This document shows, piece by piece, positions 7,942 to 16,660 of a DNA stretch of 64,000 nucleotides. The notes under the pieces are model-generated. The model searched no databases, was not told the origin of the DNA, and saw nothing but the letters and a program-made list of their open reading frames with translations. A program made the translations under genes and the position numbers. Numbering within the stretch: position 1 is the stretch's first letter; each line of letters starts with the position of its first letter. Source of the DNA: Staphylococcus equorum (GTDB taxonomy: Bacteria; Bacillota; Bacilli; Staphylococcales; Staphylococcaceae); assembly GCF_029531845.1 (NCBI RefSeq), contig NZ_JAMBPV010000001.1, positions 124,001 to 188,000 of the forward strand, written 5' to 3'.

Positions 7942-9096
7942 ATGAAATATCTTGAAGTCTTTTTGGTCGCGCTAAGATTAGGTTGTACGTCTTTTGGTGG
8001 GCCAACAGCACATCTCGGTTACTTCTACGATGAATACGTCAAACGTAGGAAGTGGCTCACAGAACAGCAATATACAAATTTAGTCGCGTTGTGTCAGTTT
8101 TTACCTGGTCCTGCAAGTAGCCAAGTAGGTTTTGGTATCGGTATAACGAAGGCAGGTTTACTTGGTGGTGTCATTTCATTTATTGGCTTTACATTGCCTT
8201 CAGTTATTGTATTAATGCTATGTGCCACGCTGCTCCTTGCTTACAGCAATGATTTAGGTTGGACGCATGGCTTGAAATTAGTCGCAGTGGCCATCGTGCT
8301 GAATGCCATTATTGGCATGGGTAAGAAGCTTTTGCCTGATGTAAAAACAAAGCTCCTTGCGCTATTCACTTTAGTTATGGCAATCACAGTAATTCATCCT
8401 ATGTCACAATTAGGTGCATTAATTATCGTGGCGTTGGCTGGATTATTACTCTTTAAAGAAAATGATGAAAGTAAGCCCTCAATAAAAATATTCAATATTC
8501 CTAAAATAATTGGTGTCATTGCACTTACACTGTTTTTCAGTTTTTTATTAATTTTACCTATTATTAATTACTTCACAGCTAATTCATGGGTAAGTATGAT
8601 TGATCATTTTTATCGTTCAGGTGCACTTGTTTTTGGCGGTGGCCATGTTGTTTTACCATTATTAGAACAGGCATTTGTCGCAACGGATATGATCAGTGCG
8701 AACGACTTTTTAACAGGATACGCTTTAACACAGGCAGTGCCGGGTCCATTATTTACCTTTGCCACATATATCGGTACCGTAATGTCTGGCATTCCAGGTG
8801 GTATTGTCGCAACAATCGCTATTTTCTTACCTGCCTTTTTACTATTAATTGGCGTTTTACCATTTTGGGAACACGTGCAGGCGAATCGCTATGCTAAATC
8901 AATGTTAAAAGCGGTCAGTGCGGGTGTAGTTGGTATTCTAATCGCAGCACTGTATGATCCTATTTTTACATCATCCGTAAATTCACATATGGATTTCGCA
9001 TTTGCTGCTATATTATTTGTATTGCTAGCCTACTGTAAAGCTCCGTCATGGTTAATTGTAATTTTAGGTTTAGTGCTTGGCATAACGTTTTATTAA
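7942..9096 (+). CDS. chrA: Chromate transporter, two-domain ChrA
   Basis: This 384-residue membrane protein is made of two homologous halves, each starting with a CHR signature: LRLGCTSFGGPTAHLGYF at residues 11-28 and ALVFGGGHVVLPLLEQ at about 227-242. Each is followed by LCQFLPGPASSQVGFGIG or LTQAVPGPLFTFATYIG. The length is that of full-length ChrA pumps, which export chromate and give resistance or sulfate-related phenotypes. RBS is GGGAGG. The upstream PadR gene and its palindromic operator make a self-contained inducible cassette. Another oxyanion is possible as the real substrate. Confidence 0.9.
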   Translation: MKYLEVFLVALRLGCTSFGGPTAHLGYFYDEYVKRRKWLTEQQYTNLVALCQFLPGPASSQVGFGIGITKAGLLGGVISFIGFTLPSVIVLMLCATLLLAYSNDLGWTHGLKLVAVAIVLNAIIGMGKKLLPDVKTKLLALFTLVMAITVIHPMSQLGALIIVALAGLLLFKENDESKPSIKIFNIPKIIGVIALTLFFSFLLILPIINYFTANSWVSMIDHFYRSGALVFGGGHVVLPLLEQAFVATDMISANDFLTGYALTQAVPGPLFTFATYIGTVMSGIPGGIVATIAIFLPAFLLLIGVLPFWEHVQANRYAKSMLKAVSAGVVGILIAALYDPIFTSSVNSHMDFAFAAILFVLLAYCKAPSWLIVILGLVLGITFY

Positions 9097-9116
9097 ATTG
9101 ATACTTTGTACTGTGT

Positions 9117-9218
9117 ATGGCCAAAGTACAGCATATTCATCATCTCGAAAATGAAATCTTAAGAAACATCGATGTTCGCGATTATAAAGCAATTATTTTA
9201 GACAAAGAACAGTCATAA
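9117..9218 (+). CDS. Possible 33-residue ORF or gene remnant
   Basis: An ATG at 9117 opens a 33-codon frame (MAKVQHIHHLENEILRNIDV...) ending at TAA 9216-9218, between chrA and a terminator. No Shine-Dalgarno is visible upstream. The sequence resembles the hydrophilic C-terminal end of a regulator more than a whole protein. It is not recognised and may be a decayed remnant. Confidence 0.2.
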   Translation: MAKVQHIHHLENEILRNIDVRDYKAIILDKEQS

Positions 9219-9223
9219 GATAT

Positions 9224-9265
9224 AAAAAACTGAGGTGCGTCGTATAATACGCATCTCAGTTTTTC
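9224..9265. terminator. Bidirectional terminator between chrA and the membrane glycosyltransferase gene
   Basis: AAAACTGAGGTGCGT (9226-9240) pairs with ATACGCATCTCAGTTTT (9248-9264). A-run and T-run flanks allow termination of both convergent units. Confidence 0.8.
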
Positions 9266-9306
9266 ATTCTATATTCATAATTATTTCCTAGGACATAATT
9301 ATGGTA

Positions 9307-10791
9307 TTATTCTTCGCTACCAAAAGGCACATACTTAACTTTTATATCTTCTGGCAAACCTTCATATTTATTGAATAGAGTTTTATATTTATCGCTGGTT
9401 GGTGTTGCATGATGTAAATAATGTTCAAACGGTAGTTTCTCCATCGTATAGAAATCCTTATCTGGATCTGTTTTTACTTCTTGTTTCAAATTTGAGATTC
9501 GCGTCTCATTTTGATAAAAAACGTAGCAAAAACCACTTAAATAAACAAAACCAAACATGATCGCCATCCCCACAACTATATTACGCCACAACGTCTGTAT
9601 GACGTTGAGCTGAACAAACAATATAAGCAAAATGATGCTATAGATTACATACACCGTATAAAAATTTCTTGGACCGAGTGGTGATACAATGACTAAAGGT
9701 GCACATACAAGTAGAGTTGAGGCTAGGAGTAGATATAATGTATAACGTATTTCCTTTTGCCCTATCACTATATGTATTGCATAAATCATTGCACTTAAAA
9801 ATACAATACAAATCAAAGTATTGAGCAGATTTGCTATTGCGATTGAATGGAAATTTTGTAATGCGAATTGTTTATATATGAAAAAGTAATAAATAGGCAA
9901 GATCAATAAACCAGTAACTGTCAGCCATATTTTTATCTTGGATAAGCTATGTAGTGCTGTACTTCGATATAACATAACTAACACAACAGCAATAATCATA
10001 GATATAATCACAATTTGATTGAAAAAGACCCAATCTGGGATTGTCGTAGTCACCGTATGGAATATTTTATCGAATAATCCTGTTTCACTCGATATATTCT
10101 GATAACTGCTGCCCTCAAAAAATATTTTACGATAATTTGGGTTTAAAAACATGATTACTGTGCCAGACACAGATAATAATAAACCAACTATAAATTTAGG
10201 GTTTATTTGTCGATAAAGTAATAAGTTCAAACCTAGAGCTATCACTAAAATCATACTATTAAAGAGCGTTGTATTTTCCATAAAAAACTGCCCAATAAAA
10301 CAAATAATATAAAACACAATATTATTTACAGGTGTAAGCCCTCTTCGTTCGAATAAAACTGTAACAATGAACCATAAAATGTATAGTACACACAATGTTG
10401 CTGGGACATAATTATAAAAGCCTGCAAACCATCCATAAGTTTGTTTGTATATCTCACTTGGTATCGTAACCATAAGTATGAAAGCTATTAAATAATATAT
10501 TGGTTGTTTCGTATTATGAGTAAAACGAACAATGATATATATCATTACCGTGCTAATCAACGCGTAAGATATCCATCTAAACCAATCTAAACGGACTGCT
10601 ATCGTTTCTAAAATATTACCCAAATAGCGACCATTTAAATTCGCATATTTTTCCTGCCACATTTGCACACCATATTGACTATACCAATCCCAATCATCAT
10701 GAGTTAACGGTAAAAAGAACGCCATAAAATAGTAAAATAAAAATAGTACAGTAACTATCAGGTACATCTTGTTCAAATTAAATGATTTCAT
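9307..10791 (-). CDS. Polytopic membrane protein, probable GT-C-type glycosyltransferase
   Basis: This 494-residue protein has about 11-13 hydrophobic segments. An acidic motif, THDDWDWYSQYG, lies in the first external loop (about residues 30-41), followed by NGRYLGNI. This layout resembles the DUF6056 / GT-C glycosyltransferase families, where loop-1 acidic residues are catalytic. It lies 1 bp after a GtrB-like enzyme that makes undecaprenyl-phosphate sugars. The pair therefore parallels the CsbB/YfhO-type systems that glycosylate teichoic acids or other wall polymers outside the membrane. The sugar and acceptor are unknown. Confidence 0.65.
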   Translation of the reverse strand: MKSFNLNKMYLIVTVLFLFYYFMAFFLPLTHDDWDWYSQYGVQMWQEKYANLNGRYLGNILETIAVRLDWFRWISYALISTVMIYIIVRFTHNTKQPIYYLIAFILMVTIPSEIYKQTYGWFAGFYNYVPATLCVLYILWFIVTVLFERRGLTPVNNIVFYIICFIGQFFMENTTLFNSMILVIALGLNLLLYRQINPKFIVGLLLSVSGTVIMFLNPNYRKIFFEGSSYQNISSETGLFDKIFHTVTTTIPDWVFFNQIVIISMIIAVVLVMLYRSTALHSLSKIKIWLTVTGLLILPIYYFFIYKQFALQNFHSIAIANLLNTLICIVFLSAMIYAIHIVIGQKEIRYTLYLLLASTLLVCAPLVIVSPLGPRNFYTVYVIYSIILLILFVQLNVIQTLWRNIVVGMAIMFGFVYLSGFCYVFYQNETRISNLKQEVKTDPDKDFYTMEKLPFEHYLHHATPTSDKYKTLFNKYEGLPEDIKVKYVPFGSEE

Positions 10792-10792
10792 A

Positions 10793-11740
10793 TTAATTTA
10801 CCTCATGTTTGTTTAAATTCGTCTTATGTATAATAAATAACGGTCTCTGTTTCACTTCATAATAAATTCTACCTATATATTCTCCAATAATACCTAAAGA
10901 AGTCAGTTGCACACCACCTAGGAACAACACTGCAAAAATAGTAGTGAAATAGCCAGGCGTGGACACACCATAACTCAATGTATAAATTAAATTGAAAGCA
11001 ATATAGAGAAAGCTCATCAAACAACTGGACATTCCTAAATAAATAATAATACGTAACGGTCTATTATTAAAGGAAATCAATCCATCTATACCATAATTTA
11101 ACAATGAACTAAATGACCATTTAGACTCTCCTTCTTCACGTTGAACATTTTGATATTCAATGACTTTAGGCTCAAAGCCAATCCATGCAAATAATCCTTT
11201 TGAAAATCGATTGTATTCCCCTAATTTCACAACTTCTTTAACGGCACGCTGACTCAGTAACCTGAAATCTCCTATGCCATCCTTTAAGGTAACATCTACC
11301 ATTTTATTAATCATTAAATAATACATTTTAGACAGATGCTTACGTAACCAACGTTCCCCAGTTCTATCCCTTTTAGCCACCACTTGATCTTCACCATTCC
11401 TAAAATCTACAATCATTTGTGGAATTAATGACGGCGGGTGCTGTAAATCTCCGTCTATGATTATTAACGCCTCAGCTTCCGTACTTGCTTCCAACCCTGC
11501 ATACATCGCAGACTCTTTACCAAAATTTCGTGAAAAAGAAATGTATTTCACTCTACTATCCAATTCAGATAACTGTTGAATTATTGCTAATGTTTCGTCT
11601 CTACTGCCATCATCTACAAAAAGCAGTTCATATGTATAACCGTTAATATAACTATCATGTTGCATAATTTCTGTTAATTTATCATAGGTTTGTTTAATTA
11701 CAAACTCTTCATTAAAGCATGGTATCAATATTCTAATCAT
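10793..11740 (-). CDS. GT2 glycosyltransferase, undecaprenyl-phosphate sugar synthase (GtrB/CsbB-like)
   Basis: This 315-residue protein has an N-terminal GT-A domain (IRILIPCFNEE at 2-12, FVDDGSRDETL at about 41-51, DGDLQHPP at about 95-102). Two C-terminal membrane segments follow (about 228-250 and 262-290), the GtrB/DPM1-like architecture. The family transfers a hexose or HexNAc from a nucleotide sugar to undecaprenyl phosphate on the inner face. It is upstream of the polytopic partner at 9307-10791 with 1 bp between them, so the two form an operon. A role in wall or lipoteichoic acid glycosylation is inferred from this pairing. Confidence 0.85.
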   Translation of the reverse strand: MIRILIPCFNEEFVIKQTYDKLTEIMQHDSYINGYTYELLFVDDGSRDETLAIIQQLSELDSRVKYISFSRNFGKESAMYAGLEASTEAEALIIIDGDLQHPPSLIPQMIVDFRNGEDQVVAKRDRTGERWLRKHLSKMYYLMINKMVDVTLKDGIGDFRLLSQRAVKEVVKLGEYNRFSKGLFAWIGFEPKVIEYQNVQREEGESKWSFSSLLNYGIDGLISFNNRPLRIIIYLGMSSCLMSFLYIAFNLIYTLSYGVSTPGYFTTIFAVLFLGGVQLTSLGIIGEYIGRIYYEVKQRPLFIIHKTNLNKHEVN

Positions 11741-12029
11741 TAAAACAGCGCACCTCTTTGAAATATATTTATATAAAATATCTTATATACAGTATTATAC
11801 AATATAACAAATCAGAATGTATCAACTATTTTCTACATTCTGATTTTATCGAGTGCGCTATGTGTATTACAGTGCTCATTTCATTTGCAATATCATTGAT
11901 ACTTTATATATTTAACCATCGTAAAATCAAATAACTTCTTGTGTAATAATTTGATATTCAATTTATTTATGTCATTTTAAGGGTAAATGTTAATATAAAA
12001 TATTCGTGAATCAGAAAAGGAGGATCTTT

Positions 12030-12638
12030 TTGTCACATATAACAATTAAACCTGCCTACCCTGAATTACAAGAAGGTGGGTATTTTAACCTATTAGCAAT
12101 TGATGATATGGCCAAAGTCTTTTTCAATACAGAGGATGAATCTAAACTTGAACAAGGCATGCAAAGTTTATGGCGTCAAAATAGCAGTCGCTTTAGCTAT
12201 AACAACACGATGATTGCTTTTGTAGATGGTCAACCCGCTGGTGCTATCTCTTGTCTACCTTACGATACACTTGAAAGTCAGACACTATCCACTGTCGAAC
12301 AGATAGTAAAAATACAGAAACTGCAAATTGTGCCACAGTTCATCAATAACTTTAAAGCAATAGTCGCTTTGGTTAATTTAGATGAAGGTAGTTCTGGAGA
12401 ATATCATGTAAGCATGCTTGCTACACTCTCTCAATTTAGAGTTATGGGTATAGGCAAAAAACTGCTCGCTTACGCTGAACAACTTGCTCTAAATAAAGGC
12501 TATAATACTATTTCACTAACGGTAGAAATTAATAATACTTCTGCTCAACGCTTGTACGAGAAACAAGGTTACGATTATGTGGGTGAAACTGGCGAAGGCG
12601 GTATTAAGGTATATAAAATGCGTAAATATCTTGGTTAA
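12030..12638 (+). CDS. GNAT-family N-acetyltransferase
   Basis: The start is probably TTG 12030, preceded by AAAAGGAGG at 12015-12023 with 6-bp spacing. The in-frame GTG at 12006 lies upstream of that site and has none of its own. The resulting protein has 202 residues. The GNAT acetyl-CoA loop is in VMGIGKKLLAYAEQLALNKGY, followed by NNTSAQRLYEKQGYDYVGE, both in the C-terminal half. The N-terminal part (FFNTEDESKLEQGMQSLWRQ) is family-specific. The substrate cannot be read. The gene is monocistronic, followed by a hairpin at 12661-12700. Confidence 0.8.
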   Translation: MSHITIKPAYPELQEGGYFNLLAIDDMAKVFFNTEDESKLEQGMQSLWRQNSSRFSYNNTMIAFVDGQPAGAISCLPYDTLESQTLSTVEQIVKIQKLQIVPQFINNFKAIVALVNLDEGSSGEYHVSMLATLSQFRVMGIGKKLLAYAEQLALNKGYNTISLTVEINNTSAQRLYEKQGYDYVGETGEGGIKVYKMRKYLG

Positions 12639-12660
12639 TAATTACCTGGTAAAATATGAA

Positions 12661-12700
12661 AAACACGCACTTCTTTTACATACGAAGCGCGTGCTTTATT
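12661..12700 (+). terminator. Probable terminator after the acetyltransferase
   Basis: ACACGCACTTC and GAAGCGCGTGC form an imperfect GC-rich stem followed by TTTATTGTT. Confidence 0.5.
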
Positions 12701-12796
12701 GTTATTTCTAGACGCCCGGCATTGTTCCGACAGACAACCCGATGACTAACCCTACTAATGTATACGGTTTTAGTATGAATGTTTCATGTAAAACAT

Positions 12797-14716
12797 TTAT
12801 GGTTTTGTAGTGTCTTCTTTATTAATACGTACACTATCAATGGGTTCTCCTAGCTCTTCTGAACCTTGAGGCACATGGTATGTTAGGACTTCAATATATG
12901 AATCTTTTATATTTACTTTACTAAATGTAGGCTTGTTGTCTTGAATCGATTTCGCAGCATAATCTTTTTCACCATCGAGCTCATAAAATTTACTGCCACT
13001 CGAAGAATTTAAAGTAATGTAAACTGTGCCATCTGGATTTGTATAAGATTGCGGTGCTCCACCATTTTCATCCCACTGTACTTGTGGGTCTTTACCTTTC
13101 ATGATATGCGAACGACTATAAGAATGATCATGACCACCTAAGACAAGATCAACATTATATTTTTCCATCAAAGGCGCAATGTGATTACGTCTATTTTTAG
13201 TTGCTAGCGTGTCTGAATGTTTACCTGCAGAATATGGATTGCGGTGTGTTAAACCAACAATCCATTTAGGATCCTGATCCTTTGTATCTTTGATTGCGCG
13301 TTGTAACGTTTCTTCATGACCTTTAAAATCTAAGCTTTCCGAATTCAAACTTACAAACAAAGTATCATTATGAGTGTAGTAAAAATTGGAACTTGCTAAG
13401 TTTTTTCCATCATCTTGTAAATTTGGTAAATTGAAATGTTGCGAAAAGGCTTTGTTCGCTCTATCGTGATTTCCTAATGTAGGTACAACTGTAAAATTCT
13501 CCATACCTTGTGCTTCAATAAAGCCACTATAAGCCTTTTCATCCCAAGGTTCATTAACTTGATCACCTAAACTCAATAAGAAGTCAGGATCTTTGTTTAA
13601 TTTATCCATTTGATTTACTGTGTTTTGCCATCCTGCATTATCTTCTTCCAAATTACCTGAAGCACCTAACTGTGAATCAGCTACTGCAATAAAGTTAGTT
13701 TCGCCATTGTTATTAGTATCAAATCGACGTATTGCTGATTTCTCTCCAGTGTCACCGTTATAAAAACGATACATATATTCTCTATTTTCTTCTAAATTGG
13801 ATAGTGTAGCTTGTGTATAATTCATATCTGGTACATCTTTATTTAAAAATAAGTCCGTATTATCCCCCTGATGCGTTTGTCCTTCAATACGTCTCGAATT
13901 AGAAAAGTCTCCCGCTTTGTTTGCTTCTGCAATTTCCACATAACCTTGTTCATCTGATTCATGGTGCCAAGTGAGATTTTTTTCTGAATTATCTGCGCCA
14001 ATTGTTAAAATTGGATAGCGATGTTTATTTGATTGTTGCATTTGAGCCTCTTGTTGAGATTCGTTAGCTGATTTTTCAGTATTGTTTTGAGATGGCTGTG
14101 CCGTTTCATCTAATGATTGTTCAGTTTCTTCCGTTTCAGTATTTGTTGCTTTCGCTGATTGGTCCATCTTTGTATTAGTCTTTTGAGAATCCTGTTGTTC
14201 TGTAGATTTATTAGGTGATTGATCTAAACTTTTTTCTATAGTTGTATTATTAGTATTTTAATTTATTACTTTTGTTTCTTCTTGTTCAGTATTTCCTGGG
14301 TTATGATTTGATGCTATATACTCATTGGAATCAGTTGTGTTTTCAGTATGCTTTTTGTTTATTTTCTGGCCTTGTTCTTCATTTTGAGTCTCTTGATCAG
14401 TAATATTTTGCTCATTTTGTTTTTGCTGTGCTTGATTTTCATCTGATGGATTTATGCTCGTCTGTCCATTTTGTTTTACTGCATCTATGTTATTTTTAGA
14501 TTCATCATTTGTTTTTGTTGTGTCTTCAGAAGGAATGTTTTTATCTTCTGTCGACGTTATATTTTGTTGTATGTTGTCATCTTTATTTACCGATTGTTCA
14601 ACATTATGTATTTGCTCGTTTGTCTCTCCTGAGGTGTTAGCATGTGCATTTGAAGATGCAATTATAAATCCTGCAACTGATAGACTAAATAATATACCCG
14701 ATGACTTTTTCTTCAT
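12797..14716 (-). pseudogene. Secreted purple-acid-phosphatase-like metallophosphoesterase, split by one in-frame TAA
   Basis: Reading starts at ATG 14716 with a signal peptide (KKKSSGILFSLSVAGFIIAS, cleavage after AHA near residue 27). A Gln/Asn/Thr/Glu-rich linker of about 200 residues follows. TAA at 14258-14260 interrupts the linker at codon 153. The same frame then stays open to 12797, and an internal ATG at 14167 begins its last 456 codons. After the stop come an FN3-like domain and a calcineurin-like phosphatase with all metal motifs: VADSQ, SLGDQ, TLGNHD, GLTHRNP and GGHDHSYSRSH. The catalytic part is intact, so only the nonsense codon in low-complexity sequence breaks the gene. Options are recent pseudogenisation, readthrough, or an unsecreted C-terminal product. 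It is a paralogue of the intact phosphatase at 16661. Confidence 0.8.
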
Positions 14717-14787
14717 AAAACCTATCCACTCCCAGTTTAGTTATGTGTTTATTAATACTATTCACTCCCTTCAATTTATCAAAATAG

Positions 14788-14804
14788 TATTAATTCAAAA
14801 TTAA
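14788..14804 (-). promoter_or_regulatory. PhoP-box-like direct repeat upstream of the split phosphatase
   Basis: The minus strand reads TTAATT-N5-TTAATA, followed 9-10 bp later by a TAAATT -10-like block. The arrangement and bases are shared with 18494-18510 in front of the paralogous phosphatase. The 11-bp periodicity of TT(A/T/C)A-type hexamers matches PhoP boxes of Firmicutes. Confidence 0.45.
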
Positions 14805-14895
14805 ATAGAAGTAAATGTTTATGTGGAATGCTTATTTAGACCAGGTTATTTGCTATTCTTTTAAATTTTGGTTATAGTATTTTTAAATAGAATAG

Positions 14896-15040
14896 TTCTC
14901 TTATTAAGAGCGAGTGGAGGGATTTGGCCCTGTGAAACTCCAGCAACAGCTCTAACGAGCGATGTGCTAACTCCAACAGTTCCTTTTATGGACTGAAAGA
15001 TGAGAAGATGTGCGGAAGCTCTTCTTATCTAAGAAGGGCT
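14896..15040 (+). ncRNA. SAM-I (S-box) riboswitch with terminator platform
   Basis: The aptamer spans about 14896-15007. P1 pairs TTCTC (14896-14900) with GAGAA (15002-15006). The conserved S-box strings are TTATTAAGAGCGAGTGGAGG, GGCCCTGTGAAACTCCAGCAAC, GTGCTAACTCC and GACTGAAAGATGAGAAG. The expression platform follows. AGCTCTTCTT (15017-15026) and AAGAAGGGCT (15031-15040) form a terminator stem ahead of ATTTTATTTG. GATGAGAAGA competes for TCTTCTTATC as antiterminator. High S-adenosylmethionine should therefore stop transcription before the small gene at 15077. Confidence 0.9.
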
Positions 15041-15076
15041 ATTTTATTTGTAAAAAATGAAAAGGTGGTATTTTTT

Positions 15077-15250
15077 ATGAAATCATTGCACGAATTATTC
15101 ACGGAACTCGACTATTGGGAAAACTACAAACCAGTCAATATGCCTAGTAGTATGAACAAAGCACAACATGTTCAATTACTCAAAAGACAGATTGTTAACC
15201 GTATCGATATTTATAAGTATAAAGACGTTATATTAGAAAATGAAAGCTAA
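15077..15250 (+). CDS. Unknown 57-residue protein under S-box control
   Basis: ATG 15077 follows AAAGGTGG (15061-15068) with 8-bp spacing and opens a 57-codon frame ending at 15250. The protein (MKSLHELFTELDYWENYKPV...) is soluble, with aromatic residues near the N-terminus and a basic middle (QLLKRQIVNRIDIYKYK). It has no signal peptide, membrane segment or Cys/Met richness. I do not recognise a family. It is the only gene between the SAM riboswitch and a strong terminator at 15265, so it is the regulated product. Expression when SAM is low implies a role linked to methionine or sulfur supply. Confidence 0.75.
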   Translation: MKSLHELFTELDYWENYKPVNMPSSMNKAQHVQLLKRQIVNRIDIYKYKDVILENES

Positions 15251-15264
15251 TATTCACTTCACAA

Positions 15265-15300
15265 AAAGCCCCTCGTCATAAATAATGAGGGGCTTTATAT
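15265..15300 (+). terminator. Terminator of the S-box-controlled gene
   Basis: AAAGCCCCTC (15265-15274) pairs with GAGGGGCTTT (15287-15296), GC-rich and followed by ATAT. Confidence 0.85.
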
Positions 15301-15358
15301 ATACTAAACAAAGCATTAGATGATTCTAATATTACTAAACCACAAGTAAGCAACATTT

Positions 15359-15658
15359 TTATTTTGTGATTGTCATATAGTAAACATAAAATACAATAAG
15401 AACTATAAAACACATGACACATAATCTATATGCCACCCATTCATTATAATCGATCGTTAATCTCGCTAACACACTGAACATTGTGGCTAACACCAATCAC
15501 ACCACAAATAAATACACTATGTTATTAATCTTATTTTTAGAAACTTTGTGAGATTCTATTGACGCTATAATTTTAATGTTTTTCGTTTTTATAATATAAA
15601 AAGATAAAATCAACGACGTTACAAAACAAAGTAAACTAATAATAATGTCTAAATTCAT
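15359..15658 (-). pseudogene. Small three-helix membrane protein interrupted by UGA
   Basis: ATG at 15658-15656 follows a strong AAGGAGG on the minus strand and starts MNLDIIISLLCFVTSLILSF. An in-frame TGA lies at 15497-15499 (codon 54). The frame then continues through two more hydrophobic stretches (LVLATMFSVLARL and CVMCFIVLIVFYVYYM) to TAA at 15359-15361. Without the TGA it would be a 99-residue protein with three membrane segments. No family is recognised. The good RBS and continued hydrophobic coding suggest a recently disrupted gene; a 53-residue product is still possible. Confidence 0.5.
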
Positions 15659-15821
15659 TAATTAAATTAACCTCCTTGCTATTAATTTGATTATCAATTT
15701 GCAGGGATGATAAATTCACCAACATCAGTCCTCTGTTAATCTAAATATAGCATTCAATTGACAACACGTTAATGTTCATTTATTAATCTTACACGTACAA
15801 TTATTATAATTTATTTTCAAA

Positions 15822-15860
15822 ATAAAAAAGAGATTAAACAACTTATGGTTGCTTAACCTC
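15822..15860 (-). terminator. Terminator of the lipoprotein gene
   Basis: On the minus strand GAGGTTAAGCAA pairs with TTGTTTAATCTC around a 7-nt loop, followed by TTTTTTATTTT. It lies about 40 bp after the lipoprotein stop. Confidence 0.7.
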
Positions 15861-15898
15861 AAATATATTTCTTTTCCACTTTCACTTTAAAACTGCAT

Positions 15899-16576
15899 TT
15901 ATTTATATTCTTCTATCAAGTTCTTATAATGCTCACTCAACGCTTTGTTTTCGGTTTCTTTAAATTGTTGGTCTGGGCGTAAGTTGGGATCTTTACCAGT
16001 ATGGTCTTTCGGTGCGAAGCCTGATGCTAAAGTGACATCTTCTTGACCTTCAAATTCGTATTCGTAGACCTTACCCTCTTCTGTGAAAATGTATTTTGTC
16101 ACTGGCTTACTTAAATCTGCAACTTCCTTATAACCTTCTACATTAGAAAGGTCTTCCGCTTCTTCATCAAAGCCTGATTCGCCATCTTTAGGTGTATAGG
16201 CAACAGCGCCAGTTACAGCATGTAAATCGAATGCTTCAGGTCCAGGTTTGCCTGTATTATTGATTTGAATTTCTCCCTTTTCCGTACCCGCATACCAATC
16301 ACCATCAGAAATACTACTTGTACTAAAATAACGATTGGAGACTGCCTTACCGTCTTCTTTTTTATCTTCAGCTAACCAATCTATCATTTCTTCTTTTATT
16401 TTCTTCTGCTCTTTATCAGAAATTTGAGTCTTATTTGATGCTTCTTTTTTACTAGACTCTTGCGCTACTGCTTCTTTTCCAGTCGATTTATCTGTCTCAG
16501 CTTTTTCATTACTACAACCTATAAGTAATGCTGTACAAATAGATATTATTGATAAAGCTTTAATATATTGTTTCAT
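15899..16576 (-). CDS. Putative lipoprotein of unknown function
   Basis: The start is ATG 16576 behind AAAAAGGAGA; the in-frame ATG at 16597 has no RBS. The 225-residue protein has a lipoprotein signal (KQYIKALSIISICTALLIGC) with the lipobox Cys at residue 21. A Glu/Lys/Ser-rich linker follows, then a folded acidic domain (EEMIDWLAEDKKEDG, FDLHAVTGAVAYTP, YIFTEEGKVYEYEFEG). I do not recognise the domain. It follows the secreted phosphatase at 16661 on the same strand, separated by a hairpin at 16600-16654, and may be co-expressed by partial readthrough. Confidence 0.7.
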   Translation of the reverse strand: MKQYIKALSIISICTALLIGCSNEKAETDKSTGKEAVAQESSKKEASNKTQISDKEQKKIKEEMIDWLAEDKKEDGKAVSNRYFSTSSISDGDWYAGTEKGEIQINNTGKPGPEAFDLHAVTGAVAYTPKDGESGFDEEAEDLSNVEGYKEVADLSKPVTKYIFTEEGKVYEYEFEGQEDVTLASGFAPKDHTGKDPNLRPDQQFKETENKALSEHYKNLIEEYK

Positions 16577-16599
16577 AAAACAAGTCTCCTTTTTCAAAG

Positions 16600-16654
16600 G
16601 AAAACCGATATACCTAAGCTATAAAATTAATTACAGCTTAGGTATCGGTTTTAA
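16600..16654 (-). terminator. Hairpin between phosphatase and lipoprotein genes
   Basis: AAAACCGATATACCTAAGCT (16601-16620) and AGCTTAGGTATCGGTTTTA (16635-16653) make a long stem ending in TTTTCC on the minus strand. It can terminate or attenuate transcription into the lipoprotein gene. Confidence 0.7.
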
Positions 16655-16660
16655 TTATAT

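Noticed and set aside
15676..15706. Possible Fur-like half site (GATTATCAATTTG) near the small membrane gene
   Set aside because: Only one arm resembles a Fur box; compared with the two good boxes at 38620 and 38746 it is too weak to report.
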